A stretch of 64,000 nt of DNA. It comes from Planctomycetota bacterium. GTDB taxonomy: Bacteria > Planctomycetota > PUPC01 > JACPCR01. The stretch lies in contig JAQBXN010000026.1 of NCBI GenBank assembly GCA_027625095.1, forward strand, positions 1 to 64,000. Direction: 5' to 3'. Numbering within the stretch: position 1 is the first letter of the stretch; each line of letters begins with the position of its first letter. The position numbers were made by a program, and so were the translations under genes. This document shows positions 9,556 through 18,099 of this stretch, piece after piece. Below the pieces are notes generated by a model, which was given only the letters and a program-made list of their open reading frames with translations, was not told where the DNA came from and ran no database searches.

Positions 9556-10637
9556 CAGTCGCCGTCTGTCAAGATATCCGTGGCGGTCTCTGGATCGTCC
9601 GGATCAGTGTTGCTGAATGGGTTTTCCTGGACCAACAGCATACCCTCCGTACCCATTTCCACAGCCAGCGTGGGTGAAGTATCAATGTTTACGTGATGCT
9701 TGTGGAAATCGCGTTCCGGGAAGAGATCGACCAGATATTTTTCCAGTGTCACGTTCGTTGGGCCGAACTTGTCGTGATACATGTAGTATTCGAGTTCGTA
9801 GCCCATCTCACCGGCATTCTGATAACGCTTTTCCGGTTTCCGCTGTAGTGCTTTTTCAAGGATTCGCTCCAGATCCGGGGGCACTTCCGGATTGAATTGC
9901 CGGACGGGTGGGACCTTGGCGCGGCCAACGTTTCGAAGTGTGATCATTGTGTTGTCATCTTCAAAAATAGATCTTCCAGTCAGGAGCTGGTAGAAAACGA
10001 CTCCCAGAGAAAAAATATCAGAACGCCGGTCTGTCTCCTTGTATTCCGACTGTTCCGGCGACATGTATTGCGCCTTGCCCATGAGAATCTCGCCCTCACG
10101 GCTGGCTAGGACGTGCGCCGCCTTGGCGATACCAAAATCACCGAGTTTCACCACGCCGAGGCGGGTGATCATGATGTTCCTGGGGCTGATGTCGCGGTGG
10201 ACTACGCCGAGAAGTTTTCCCGCTTTGTCTGTCTTTGAATGTGCATACTCAAGCCCGCGGCAGATTCGGCTGATGATGAAAGCGCACAGTTCAACCGGGA
10301 GCGATTTTTTCTGCTCTTCGTGCCGCATCATGAATTCGTATAGGTCTACACCGTCGATGAGCTCCATCACGATGTAGAGGCTGTTTCCGGTCTGGCCGAG
10401 TTGATAAACCTGGATGATGTTCTCGTGTACCAGGTTGGCGACGAGCTTGGCTTCGCCGATAAACATGTCCACGAACTCACGATTCGCCATCAGGTCGTGG
10501 ATGATCGTCTTGATCGCGACATGTTTAGTGAAGCCCTCGGCGCCGAATTGAGTGCCTTCCCAGACCGCACCCATGCCGCCCTCTGCGATTTTTTGGTCCA
10601 GTTGATATTCGATATTTCCGGAGATGATGCTGGACAT
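9555..10637 (-). CDS. Hanks-type serine/threonine protein kinase, cytosolic
   Basis: A 360-residue kinase with a complete catalytic set: glycine loop GGMGAVWEG, ATP-binding Lys43 (AIKTI), catalytic HRDISPRN with Asp150 and Asn155, DFG at 168-170, and an activation segment ending MSPEQ. The HRDISPRN form, with Ser-Pro-Arg in place of Leu-Lys-Pro, is typical of a bacterial subgroup best known from Myxococcota and relatives. After the kinase lobe (to about 285) there is only a short acidic, Thr/Ser-rich tail (SNTDPDDPETATD) and no membrane segment or sensor domain, which is unusual for bacterial kinases and points to a soluble enzyme. The tail could be a phosphorylation or partner-binding site. 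It is upstream of and overlaps moeA by one base. Confidence 0.92.
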   Translation of the reverse strand: MSSIISGNIEYQLDQKIAEGGMGAVWEGTQFGAEGFTKHVAIKTIIHDLMANREFVDMFIGEAKLVANLVHENIIQVYQLGQTGNSLYIVMELIDGVDLYEFMMRHEEQKKSLPVELCAFIISRICRGLEYAHSKTDKAGKLLGVVHRDISPRNIMITRLGVVKLGDFGIAKAAHVLASREGEILMGKAQYMSPEQSEYKETDRRSDIFSLGVVFYQLLTGRSIFEDDNTMITLRNVGRAKVPPVRQFNPEVPPDLERILEKALQRKPEKRYQNAGEMGYELEYYMYHDKFGPTNVTLEKYLVDLFPERDFHKHHVNIDTSPTLAVEMGTEGMLLVQENPFSNTDPDDPETATDILTDGD

Positions 10638-10986
10638 AAGTGCTTAGTTGTACGGGGTAACTGTTTTTGAAGTCAAGAAATTATAGTCACGACTCATGCA
10701 GGGTCAAAGACCAGAGATGTAGAGCTGGCTGGTGTATTTGCCTGTAAGGGTCGTTGAACGGGATCTGTGCCGGGATAGCATCGTGAGGTGTTCAGAGGAA
10801 ACCGGTTCCAATCACCTTCACAGTCTCATTCTTAATATCCATCCATTGTCCTGGTTTACCATCTATTGGAACTTTCCAAATTTTTTTGTTGGGGCCAAAT
10901 GCCGCGGTAGAGTGAGAGGGTGATTCCGGTTGCGGCCAACGGGTCGCTCCTGGCTATGCACAAACTGAGCAACGAACATCGCTGTT
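10638..10986. other. Divergent intergenic region, no gene seen
   Basis: These 349 bases separate the minus-strand kinase from the plus-strand sensor kinase and should hold both promoters. I see no convincing -35/-10 pair, dyad or terminator. Short open frames here have no protein-like composition. Confidence 0.5.
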
Positions 10987-13248
10987 ATGAGTGAACGCTT
11001 TTTCATTTCTACCCGGTTCAGGATTCTTTTCCTTGCGGTTGTTGCGATTGCCATCCCGGGGATCATTCTGGCGGGGTTTGGATTCAAGCTGACGAGTGAG
11101 CAGCGCGAGGGTACAGAGGCGCTGGTCGGGCGCTTTTATCAAACTACCGCAGACACAGTGATGGGCCGCGTTCTTGATAAGGTGGACGAGCAGGAGAATC
11201 AGGTGCTGAAGTGGCTTGAGGATCGGCCGCTCGGCAAGTGGCCTCTGCAGATCGAGAAACTGGCCAGGACAACCCCGCTGGCCGAACAGTTTTTTGTGCT
11301 CAGTCCGTCGTTTGAAGTTGTCTATCCGCCTACCCGCGAAACGGTGCTTCCTGAGCCCATCAAGTGGCGTTCGGGTTCGGGAGGACATGGCGCAGAAACA
11401 CTGCTGAAATCCGGTAATCAGTTGGAATTTGTCAGCGGCGATCTTGCGGCCGCGGCGAAGAAATATCGTACTTGCGCGGATGGTCCGCACACCGCTTTGT
11501 TTCGTTCAGAAGGGTTGATCTCCCTCGGCGCTTGCCTCAAAAAACTGGGGGCTTTTGAGGAGGCGATCGAAGCTTACAACAGGGTGGCCACAGAATTCGA
11601 ACCGCAGGATGTCCCTGTTTCTCACCGGCTCTTGGCGCCGTTCCAGGTTGGAAAAATTCAGGAAGAACTTGGAAACAAAGAATCCGCGGCCGAAACGTAT
11701 CTGACGCTCTACCGCCAACTGGCCAGCAAACCATCATCTCCAGAGGGTTCAGACACTCTGGAGTTTTTTCTGGCCAGCGCTCGCGAGAGGCTCAAGGAAC
11801 TGGCGCAAAATGAATCGATGGGTGAAGCCATCGGCGGGCAATTAAAAGAATTGAAGAACCTGGAGACACGCCGCAATGGCTGGCGGGAGTTTCGCCTGGA
11901 GATTGATCGATGGATTACCGAGCGTATCAAGTGGGAACTGGCGGACCGAACCACCACCAGCGGAAAATTCAGCTACGTCTTCAAGATGCTTGATTCGCAG
12001 CCGTTTCTTGTCGCCTTCACCCAGGCTGGGGGCGACGTCGGAAAGGGCAACATATTCGGATTCAAACTCGATCTCGGCTACGTGAAGAATCGCATCCTTC
12101 TGCCCGAAGTCATCGACATCAAAGTAGGCAAGGGGACGGTTATCACCTTCGTGAACAGAGAGAGTGTGCCGGTGTTGCCAGTACAGATGTCCAAAGGCAG
12201 TGATGTTAAATTTGCGCTGATACAGGAGTTTCCGCGGATATTCGATTTCTGGCGGCTGGGTATCCTGGACCAGGAGAATGAAGAGCTGCTTGTCGTCTCA
12301 CGGAATCAGAATCTGTTGATGACCGGAGTTCTGGCGCTTTCTATCGCGGTAATGATCGGTGGGCTGTACCTCACGCTGCGTTACATCAATCGCGAGCTTG
12401 AGCTTTCCAGGCTCAAATCTGATTTCGTTTCAAATGTCTCGCACGAACTAAAAACACCTCTGACTCTTATTCGCATGTTTGGTGAAACGCTGTCCCTCGG
12501 CCGAGTGAAGAGTGAGGAGAAGGCGATGGAGTATTACCAGATAATTACTCGTGAGAGCGAACGCCTTACCAAGCTGATCGACAACGTCCTCGACTTCTCA
12601 AGCATCGAGTCCGGCAGCAAAGAGTATGATTTTCAAATACAGGATCTCGGCGAAATTGTTCAGACGACGTTTGAGTCCTATCGAGAGAACCTCGAAAGTC
12701 AGGGCTTTGCCTGCGAGCTGGCCATTGAAGAAGGCGTCGATTTCGCTGCAAAAGTAGATCGTGATTCCATCGAGCAGGCACTTATCAATCTCTTTACCAA
12801 CGCCCGTAAATATTCAAAGGATGAAAAAGAGATTCATGTTTCGGTGTCAACGGACGGTGAAGAAATCCGCATTGCAGTGCGGGATAAAGGGCTCGGAATT
12901 ACTGAATCAGATCAGCAGCAAATCTTTGACAAATTTTTCAGGGTCCAAGATGACTATGTTCGCTCGATCCGCGGAAGTGGCCTTGGCCTGGCAATTACCA
13001 ACCACACCATCGAATCTCATGCCGGCCGGATTGAATTGAAGAGCGCGCTTGGAAAGGGCAGCACGTTTACGCTGGTGCTGCCCGCTTTTGAGAAGGAAAA
13101 AGATTCGAAATTTCGGATCTCCTCTAGGACGACCGAAGCCGACCGTAAAGCAGGAACCTTGAATACCGAAGGGCAGGAGGTGCAGGATCAGGAATTATCC
13201 CCGGAGCTGAGTGATGCACCTCACCCCGCCATTCTTTCACCAGATTGA
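10987..13248 (+). CDS. Membrane sensor histidine kinase with TPR-like sensor region
   Basis: A 753-residue two-component kinase. Membrane segment 1 is at about residues 10-32 and segment 2 at about 441-462 (MTGVLALSIAVMIGGLYLTL). The roughly 400 residues between them should be periplasmic and include a helical, TPR-like stretch at about 150-260 (FEEAIEAYNRVATEF; GNKESAAETYLTLYRQL). The HisKA domain carries the phosphoacceptor His486 (SNVSHELKTPL). The ATPase domain has the N box (ALINLFTNARKYSKD), G1 (DKGLGI) and G2 (GSGLGLAI). The architecture is YycG/PhoR-like but the sensor is different. The response regulator follows after 15 bases, so the two form one operon. A polar tail of about 40 residues follows the ATPase. 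Confidence 0.92.
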   Translation: MSERFFISTRFRILFLAVVAIAIPGIILAGFGFKLTSEQREGTEALVGRFYQTTADTVMGRVLDKVDEQENQVLKWLEDRPLGKWPLQIEKLARTTPLAEQFFVLSPSFEVVYPPTRETVLPEPIKWRSGSGGHGAETLLKSGNQLEFVSGDLAAAAKKYRTCADGPHTALFRSEGLISLGACLKKLGAFEEAIEAYNRVATEFEPQDVPVSHRLLAPFQVGKIQEELGNKESAAETYLTLYRQLASKPSSPEGSDTLEFFLASARERLKELAQNESMGEAIGGQLKELKNLETRRNGWREFRLEIDRWITERIKWELADRTTTSGKFSYVFKMLDSQPFLVAFTQAGGDVGKGNIFGFKLDLGYVKNRILLPEVIDIKVGKGTVITFVNRESVPVLPVQMSKGSDVKFALIQEFPRIFDFWRLGILDQENEELLVVSRNQNLLMTGVLALSIAVMIGGLYLTLRYINRELELSRLKSDFVSNVSHELKTPLTLIRMFGETLSLGRVKSEEKAMEYYQIITRESERLTKLIDNVLDFSSIESGSKEYDFQIQDLGEIVQTTFESYRENLESQGFACELAIEEGVDFAAKVDRDSIEQALINLFTNARKYSKDEKEIHVSVSTDGEEIRIAVRDKGLGITESDQQQIFDKFFRVQDDYVRSIRGSGLGLAITNHTIESHAGRIELKSALGKGSTFTLVLPAFEKEKDSKFRISSRTTEADRKAGTLNTEGQEVQDQELSPELSDAPHPAILSPD

Positions 13249-13263
13249 AAAGGAACATTAATC

Positions 13264-13959
13264 ATGGCCAGCAGAGTTCTCGTCGTTGAAGATGACGCCA
13301 GCATGTTGATGGGTCTCAAAGACAACCTCGAATACGAACACTATGAAGTCACAACCGCAACCAATGGAGTGAGTGGGCTGAAACTGGCTCAGGAGAATTC
13401 ATACGACCTGATCATCCTGGATGTGATGTTGCCGCAGATGGATGGATTCGAAGTGTGCCGGCAGGTACGAACCGTCGATGAAGATGTGCCCATTATCATG
13501 CTCACCGCAAAGAACCAGGAGATCGATAAGGTAGTTGGCCTCAAATTGGGCGCGGATGACTACATCACTAAGCCCTTCAGCATTCGGGAGCTCCTCGCCC
13601 GACTCGAAGCAGTTCTACGCCGCCAACGCCGCGGCTCGCACCCCAGCACGCCTAAGATCCAGAGCTATGAGTTTGGAGACGTAAAGGTGGATTTTCGCAA
13701 ATGCATGGCCTACAAAGGGAAGCAGACCATCGAGCTCACCCACTATGAAGTCGAAATCCTCAAAGTCTTGATTGGCAATAAAGAAGAGCCCATCTCACGC
13801 AATCGAATGCTTGACGAAATATGGGGCTTTGAGCTTTTCCCGACGACGCGCACGATCGACAACCACATAGTCAAACTCCGCCAGAAGCTCGAAGACGATC
13901 CGAAAGACCCGAAGCACATCATCACGGTGCATGGAATCGGATACAAATTTTTGGATTGA
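13264..13959 (+). CDS. OmpR/PhoB-family response regulator
   Basis: A 231-residue transcription factor. The receiver domain (1-120) has the acidic pair EDD at 8-10, phosphoacceptor Asp53 (IILDVMLPQMDG), the conserved Thr in MLTAKN and Lys in YITKPF. The winged helix-turn-helix domain (about 135-231) ends in the usual TIDNHIVKLRQKLE and HGIGYKF motifs. A Shine-Dalgarno (AAAGGA) lies ahead of the ATG, and the cognate kinase gene ends 15 bases upstream. Nothing adjacent points to its regulon. Confidence 0.95.
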   Translation: MASRVLVVEDDASMLMGLKDNLEYEHYEVTTATNGVSGLKLAQENSYDLIILDVMLPQMDGFEVCRQVRTVDEDVPIIMLTAKNQEIDKVVGLKLGADDYITKPFSIRELLARLEAVLRRQRRGSHPSTPKIQSYEFGDVKVDFRKCMAYKGKQTIELTHYEVEILKVLIGNKEEPISRNRMLDEIWGFELFPTTRTIDNHIVKLRQKLEDDPKDPKHIITVHGIGYKFLD

Positions 13960-14091
13960 TGCCGCCCGTGTCCCGCCGGAACAGCGTCGCGCTGGCCTCC
14001 GAGTGCAACCTTTGATCGCCGGGCGGGGCGAATTCGTTGAGCCTGAGTAGGACGCATGACTGCGGAAATCGTTCGATCGCCCGTTCCAAAA

Positions 14092-15273
14092 CTACAGTCC
14101 CAGATTCTTCAGCTTCTCGGCAGCCCCTTTTGTTTGCTCGATGCTCGGTACCAGTGCAAAGCGCACAAAGCCTTCGCCGGGGTTGAGGCCATCAGCAGTC
14201 TTGTCGCTCAACCACGAACCCGGAGTTGTGACGATGGCCACCTCAGGAGCAAGAAGCCTGGTGGCAAATTCTACTGAGGTCATGCCTTCTGGTACCCGCT
14301 GCCACAGGTAGATCGTCGCGTCAGGAGTGCAGTCCTGCAGTCCGGCTTCTTTGAGTGCTGCCACCAGGATGTTGCGTTTCGCTTTGTATTCTGCACGGGA
14401 TTGCTCTACGTGAGTTTCGTCCGACAGGCCGGCAACAGCGCCATCCTGCACAAAAGATGGGGTGCCTGAATCGATATTTGTCTTCACCTTCTTGAAGACA
14501 TCGACGATGCGCGAATCGCCGGCTACCCAGCCGATCCGATGGCAGGTCATCGCGCTGCGTTTTGACATGGACTGGAAAACGACCACGCCTTCCTTGGAGA
14601 CCTCTAGGATGGAATGGGGCGGTTCGTCGGTGTAATAGATTTCAGAGTATGCCTCGTCGGATGCGATAATAATGTTGTTGCTGTTACCGAACTCGACGAC
14701 CTTCTCGAGGTAATCGAGTGGGGCCATCGCACCGCTGGGGCTGTTCGGATAATTAATCCACATGATCTTCGCTCGTTTTCTGATGTCCGCCGGGATGGCT
14801 TCAAGATCGACGAGAAACTTATTTTCTGCAAGGAGAGGAACGAAGTAGACAGCGCCTTCCGCGAAAAGAGTTCCTCTCTGATAAGGCGGGTAACCCGGAG
14901 TTGGGCATATCACGATGTCGCCGGGATTGACGAAGCCTTCAGCAAAATTGAAGACCGCTTCCTTGGAGCCGACTGTGGCGGTGAGTTCCGTCCCGGGGTT
15001 TAGAGAAACTCCAAATCTGCGTTCATTCCAGGCAGCTAAAGCTTCTCGAAATTCCAGTCCACCGATGTAGCTGGGATAACCTGCCGTGGCACGTGCATCC
15101 ACCCCGGCCTTGCATGCCTCGCGAACGATTTCCGGCGTTGGAATTGTCGGGTCGCCAACCCCGAAATCCGTAGGAGTAATGCCTTGGGCTTTGAGCTTCT
15201 CGACCTCTTTGTCCACCTCGGCGAACGCGTAACCGCCAATCGATTGAACCCTGTTTGATGCAACAATTTCCAT
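14092..15273 (-). CDS. PLP-dependent class I aminotransferase, LL-diaminopimelate type
   Basis: A 393-residue fold-type I aminotransferase. Landmarks: a DFGVGDPTIPTP substrate-lid start, YPSYIGGLEFREA, the NYPNSP motif at 174-179, Asp206 (ASDEAYS) pairing with the PLP nitrogen, Schiff-base Lys238 (SMSKRSAM) and Arg246 (HRIGW) holding the phosphate. The family includes LL-diaminopimelate aminotransferase (DapL, a one-step lysine/peptidoglycan branch common in PVC bacteria) and N-succinyl-diaminopimelate aminotransferase (DapC). The sequence looks nearer to the DapL/DapC-like group than to aspartate or aromatic transaminases, but the exact substrate is not certain. It stands alone, convergent with the response regulator. 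Confidence 0.8.
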   Translation of the reverse strand: MEIVASNRVQSIGGYAFAEVDKEVEKLKAQGITPTDFGVGDPTIPTPEIVREACKAGVDARATAGYPSYIGGLEFREALAAWNERRFGVSLNPGTELTATVGSKEAVFNFAEGFVNPGDIVICPTPGYPPYQRGTLFAEGAVYFVPLLAENKFLVDLEAIPADIRKRAKIMWINYPNSPSGAMAPLDYLEKVVEFGNSNNIIIASDEAYSEIYYTDEPPHSILEVSKEGVVVFQSMSKRSAMTCHRIGWVAGDSRIVDVFKKVKTNIDSGTPSFVQDGAVAGLSDETHVEQSRAEYKAKRNILVAALKEAGLQDCTPDATIYLWQRVPEGMTSVEFATRLLAPEVAIVTTPGSWLSDKTADGLNPGEGFVRFALVPSIEQTKGAAEKLKNLGL

Positions 15274-15458
15274 GATGTTTCCTCTCAGAATACCGCTGTG
15301 AATTTGGTTTGAATTAGGGGCAGGAGCCTTCGTTACGCCCTGAAATCCAGAAGGCCGAGCAGTTTAGCAGAGGCCCCAGTGCCGGCAAACTAGGCACACC
15401 TCTTTCGACTCGAAGTTTCCAATCTGTTCGGTCGCGATAAGATTCACGACCGCAAGCG

Positions 15459-15522
15459 TAGCTTCGGCGTCTCGCCGCATGTGCCGTGAAGCCGGCCTGA
15501 CCGCGGCGAGACGTCGAAGCTA
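15459..15522. repeat. Inverted repeat, 20-base arms with one mismatch
   Basis: The arms are 15459-15478 and 15503-15522, matching at 19 of 20 positions around a 24-base GC-rich loop. The arm reads from TAGCTTCGGCGT to GTCTCGCCGC. It is the only structure in the 285-base gap between the divergent aminotransferase and FAA hydrolase genes and ends 36 bases ahead of the latter. That position is wrong for a terminator of either neighbour, so I take it for a dispersed palindromic element. Confidence 0.7.
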
Positions 15523-15558
15523 AAATCGTTTGCCTATCAGACTTCACAACCTCCCCGC

Positions 15559-16488
15559 ATGAAACTCCTTACCTTTGAGAGAATCACCAACCCCAACGGC
15601 GGCAATCGCCTCGGCCTGCTTTGGCCCGGGGGAGCGATCATAGACCTCCGTGAGGCAGCGAATGAGCTGGCTCTCCGTTCTCTGCCGACCTGCATGGTGG
15701 AGTACCTGGAAGGTGGTGTATTTACCCGGGAGACTGTTCAGGCGATTATGGAACGCGTTGATGAATTCAGTGCACGACACACCGACTTTGTGTTCTCACC
15801 ACAACAGGTTCACCTTAAATCGCCGCTGCCTCGGCCCGCCAGCCTTCGAAAGTTTTCCGTGTCGGAAAGTCATTATCGCGCGTTCTGCAGCCATTGCGGC
15901 AAGCGTCCATCCAAAGCATGGAATAAATCTCCACGCTTTGTGTACAGAAATCACCAGGCCGTTTACGGAGGGGACGTCACCATTCCCCGGGCAACCGCCG
16001 GTGGTCAGCTTGACTTCGAATTCGGAATCGCTTGTGTCATTGGGATGTCCGGGGTGAATATCCCCGCTGAGGAGGCCATGAGCTACGTGGCCGGCTTCGC
16101 TATCTCAAATTGCTGGACATTGAGAGATCTGGCAGCCGAAGAATTCAATCTTCGTGTGGGGCCGTCCAAGTCGCAGGATTTCGCTACTTCTCTTGGCCCC
16201 TACCTGGTCAGTGTTGAGGAGGCAGGCGCTCTCGAAAAGCTCACGATGCAGATTCGGATCAATGGCGAACTGCTCGGAAGCTCAGATACCGGCAATTCAA
16301 TCTGGAATTGGGGGCATCTGATCGCTGTTGCATCGCAGGACGCACCTCTTTTCCCCGGTGATATCCTGTGCATGTCGGATCCGGGAGGCAGTCTCATGGA
16401 ATTAAGGAAAGATGAGTGGCTTCAACCCGGGGATCAGATTGAGCTTCAAGTAGAAAATCTTGGCACCCTCAGGAATTCAGTGGAATGA
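15559..16488 (+). CDS. Fumarylacetoacetate hydrolase (FAA) family protein
   Basis: A 309-residue protein with the FAA fold in its C-terminal two thirds. The metal-site acidic residues sit in LDFEFGIACVIG and later in ISNCWTLRDLAAEE; the fold signature VAGFAISN and the ending GDQIELQVENLGTLRNSV are standard. Family members hydrolyse or decarboxylate acylpyruvates and related diketo acids (FahA, hydroxylated-sugar-acid and aromatic breakdown enzymes); the substrate is not readable here. The stretch SHYRAFCSHCGKRPSKAW near residues 98-116 is an unusual Cys-rich insert where other members have the lid. The stop overlaps the start of the DUF971 gene by four bases (ATGA), so the pair is translationally coupled. 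Confidence 0.85.
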   Translation: MKLLTFERITNPNGGNRLGLLWPGGAIIDLREAANELALRSLPTCMVEYLEGGVFTRETVQAIMERVDEFSARHTDFVFSPQQVHLKSPLPRPASLRKFSVSESHYRAFCSHCGKRPSKAWNKSPRFVYRNHQAVYGGDVTIPRATAGGQLDFEFGIACVIGMSGVNIPAEEAMSYVAGFAISNCWTLRDLAAEEFNLRVGPSKSQDFATSLGPYLVSVEEAGALEKLTMQIRINGELLGSSDTGNSIWNWGHLIAVASQDAPLFPGDILCMSDPGGSLMELRKDEWLQPGDQIELQVENLGTLRNSVE

Positions 16489-16826
16489 CAATGGAAACCA
16501 AATATCAGCCTTCAAATATCGAACTGGACGTCCGCTCCGAAATGAAGATCGAGTGGTACGACGGACACGAAAGCACCTTCGCTCTGGATTACCTGCGAAA
16601 GCAATGTCCCTGCGCAAACTGTATGACCAAACGGAATGAAGCGGCTGAGAATTCAAATCCGTTCAAGGTGCTCTCCGGCAAGGTCGTTACCAAGGCTGAA
16701 GCGTTGAATATGGAGGCTGTTGGAAATTACGCGGTGAAATTTGACTGGAACGACCAACATAACAGCGGCATATATACCTTTGAATACCTGCGCGATCTTT
16801 GCCCCTGCGCCGATTGCAAAGGATGA
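16485..16826 (+). CDS. DUF971 (GBBH-like) domain protein
   Basis: A 113-residue protein made of one DUF971 domain. It shows the IEWYDGHESTFALDYLRKQCP opening, and two zinc-like Cys motifs, CPCANC near residues 42-47 and CPCADC near 107-112, with the conserved WNDQHNSGIYTFEYLR between them. The same fold is the N-terminal part of gamma-butyrobetaine hydroxylase, and free-standing copies have been linked to iron-sulfur assembly factors, but the role is not settled. The ATG at 16485 overlaps the upstream stop; a second ATG two codons on is equally possible. Confidence 0.88.
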   Translation: MTMETKYQPSNIELDVRSEMKIEWYDGHESTFALDYLRKQCPCANCMTKRNEAAENSNPFKVLSGKVVTKAEALNMEAVGNYAVKFDWNDQHNSGIYTFEYLRDLCPCADCKG

Positions 16827-16860
16827 CGCAAGGCCTGTGCGAAGGTCTTTACCACTTTCG

Positions 16861-16995
16861 CTATTCCCTGATCTCTTCCGGGTCGCTCAGTATGGGCGAC
16901 GAGTCTTCATCCATCTCTACGGGCTTCGGGACCATCTCTATCTTCAGGTATCTGCCGCACTTGAAGCCGGTGTATTCCTTCACGATTGCCCTCAT
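16861..16995 (-). CDS. Possible 44-residue hypothetical protein
   Basis: A minus-strand frame runs from ATG at 16995 to TAG at 16861 and reads MRAIVKEYTGFKCGRYLKIE, then an acidic tail rich in Glu, Asp and Pro (DEDSSPILSDPEEIRE). A Shine-Dalgarno-like AAGGGG lies about five bases ahead of the ATG. Composition and the basic-to-acidic layout look like a real small soluble protein rather than noise. The single CG in FKCG could be half of a metal site. It sits in the 368-base gap between DUF971 and the stress-protein locus, convergent with DUF971. No family is recognised. Confidence 0.45.
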   Translation of the reverse strand: MRAIVKEYTGFKCGRYLKIEMVPKPVEMDEDSSPILSDPEEIRE

Positions 16996-17194
16996 ATTCG
17001 CCCCTTCTTCCGTGGCATCAAAGCCGGACAAGGGCAAATAAATTCATAGATCTCTGTTAGTTCAGTCACACAAACACGCCTATAGTCACTCGCTTCGTTG
17101 GCCGACTCCCTGCGAGACAAATTGGCATTCGCGAAACATACTCGGATGACATTCTATTTTATGCCTTTTAGAAGGCCGGTGAAGGGGAACAGAC

Positions 17195-18047
17195 ATGCCA
17201 AAGATTGATCAATTCGAGGGTGTATTCAAAGCTGCGGACAAGGAGGTCTGCTCTTATGAAAAAATTGAGGTCGGTTCAGCGGTCCTGGTAACCGATTTGA
17301 GTCAGGAAGAGGCGGCGGCTTTCAGCGAACAGGTCAAGGGATTCCTCTCCGTATTGGGAGATGTGACCTGGACGATAGTCACTGGTGATCAATACAATGA
17401 TATAGAAGTGCTTTTACGCCTGGTGGAGGAAGGTGGGGCGGGCCTCGTTTGCACCTGCAGAAATTTGCACAGCAGAGCGTGGAAGTTCCCCCACAGCATT
17501 GGCGAGTATGTGGATGTGCTCACCCAGGTGGCCGAGCAACCCATTTTGCTTCTACCGCATCCGGAAACTGGACGCGGGGCAGAGCATTCGATGGAAAATA
17601 CTAATGTGGTCATGGCGATTACAGATGATCTCAACAGGCGATCATCGGCTTATCAATCACGCTGTCCGCTACACTGAAGCAGACGGAAAACTGTTCCTGG
17701 CACACATCGAGGACGAGTCCATTTTTGAATACTACATGGATATCATCTCCAAGATTCCGGATATCGACACGGAGATGGCACGTCTGGAAATCCGGGAGAG
17801 AGCGGAAAAGGGCCCGAGAGATTACATTGGCTCTTGCGGTGAAATTCTTAAAGAGAACGGAATAACAGCGCATGTCGAACCGGTCGTCACACACGGCCAT
17901 CATCTAGCGGATTACAAAGGACTGATTCGAGAGCATCAGATCGACTTGCTTGTGTTAAACACAAAAGATGATGATCAGTTGGCCATGCATGGGATGGCAT
18001 ACCCGCTGGCGGTTGAGATTAGAGATATTCCATTATTATTGCTGTGA
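17195..18047 (+). pseudogene. Tandem universal stress protein, split by a +1 frameshift
   Basis: The first frame starts at 17195 behind a good ribosome site (GGGGAA) and reads one UspA-like domain, including SAVLVTDLSQEEAAAFSEQV and AEQPILLLPHPETG, then enters ITDDLN and derails to a stop at 17677. The next frame takes over at about 17630-17640 with DHRLINHAVRY and reads a second UspA domain to a natural end (EIRDIPLLLL) at 18047. The switch needs one inserted base or two deleted. Together the two pieces give a tandem Usp protein of about 283 residues. It may be a true mutation, an assembly error, or unusual recoding; no slippery motif is evident. The damaged permease downstream favours decay. 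Confidence 0.75.
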
Positions 18048-18099
18048 GCTAAAGGATCGATCTTGCGCCACCCAAAACTTTACAATACGGCCTCGGGGA

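Noticed and set aside
13960-14091. GC-rich repeat-like stretch after the response regulator as a terminator
   Set aside because: The complementary segments do not align into a continuous stem and no T tract follows.
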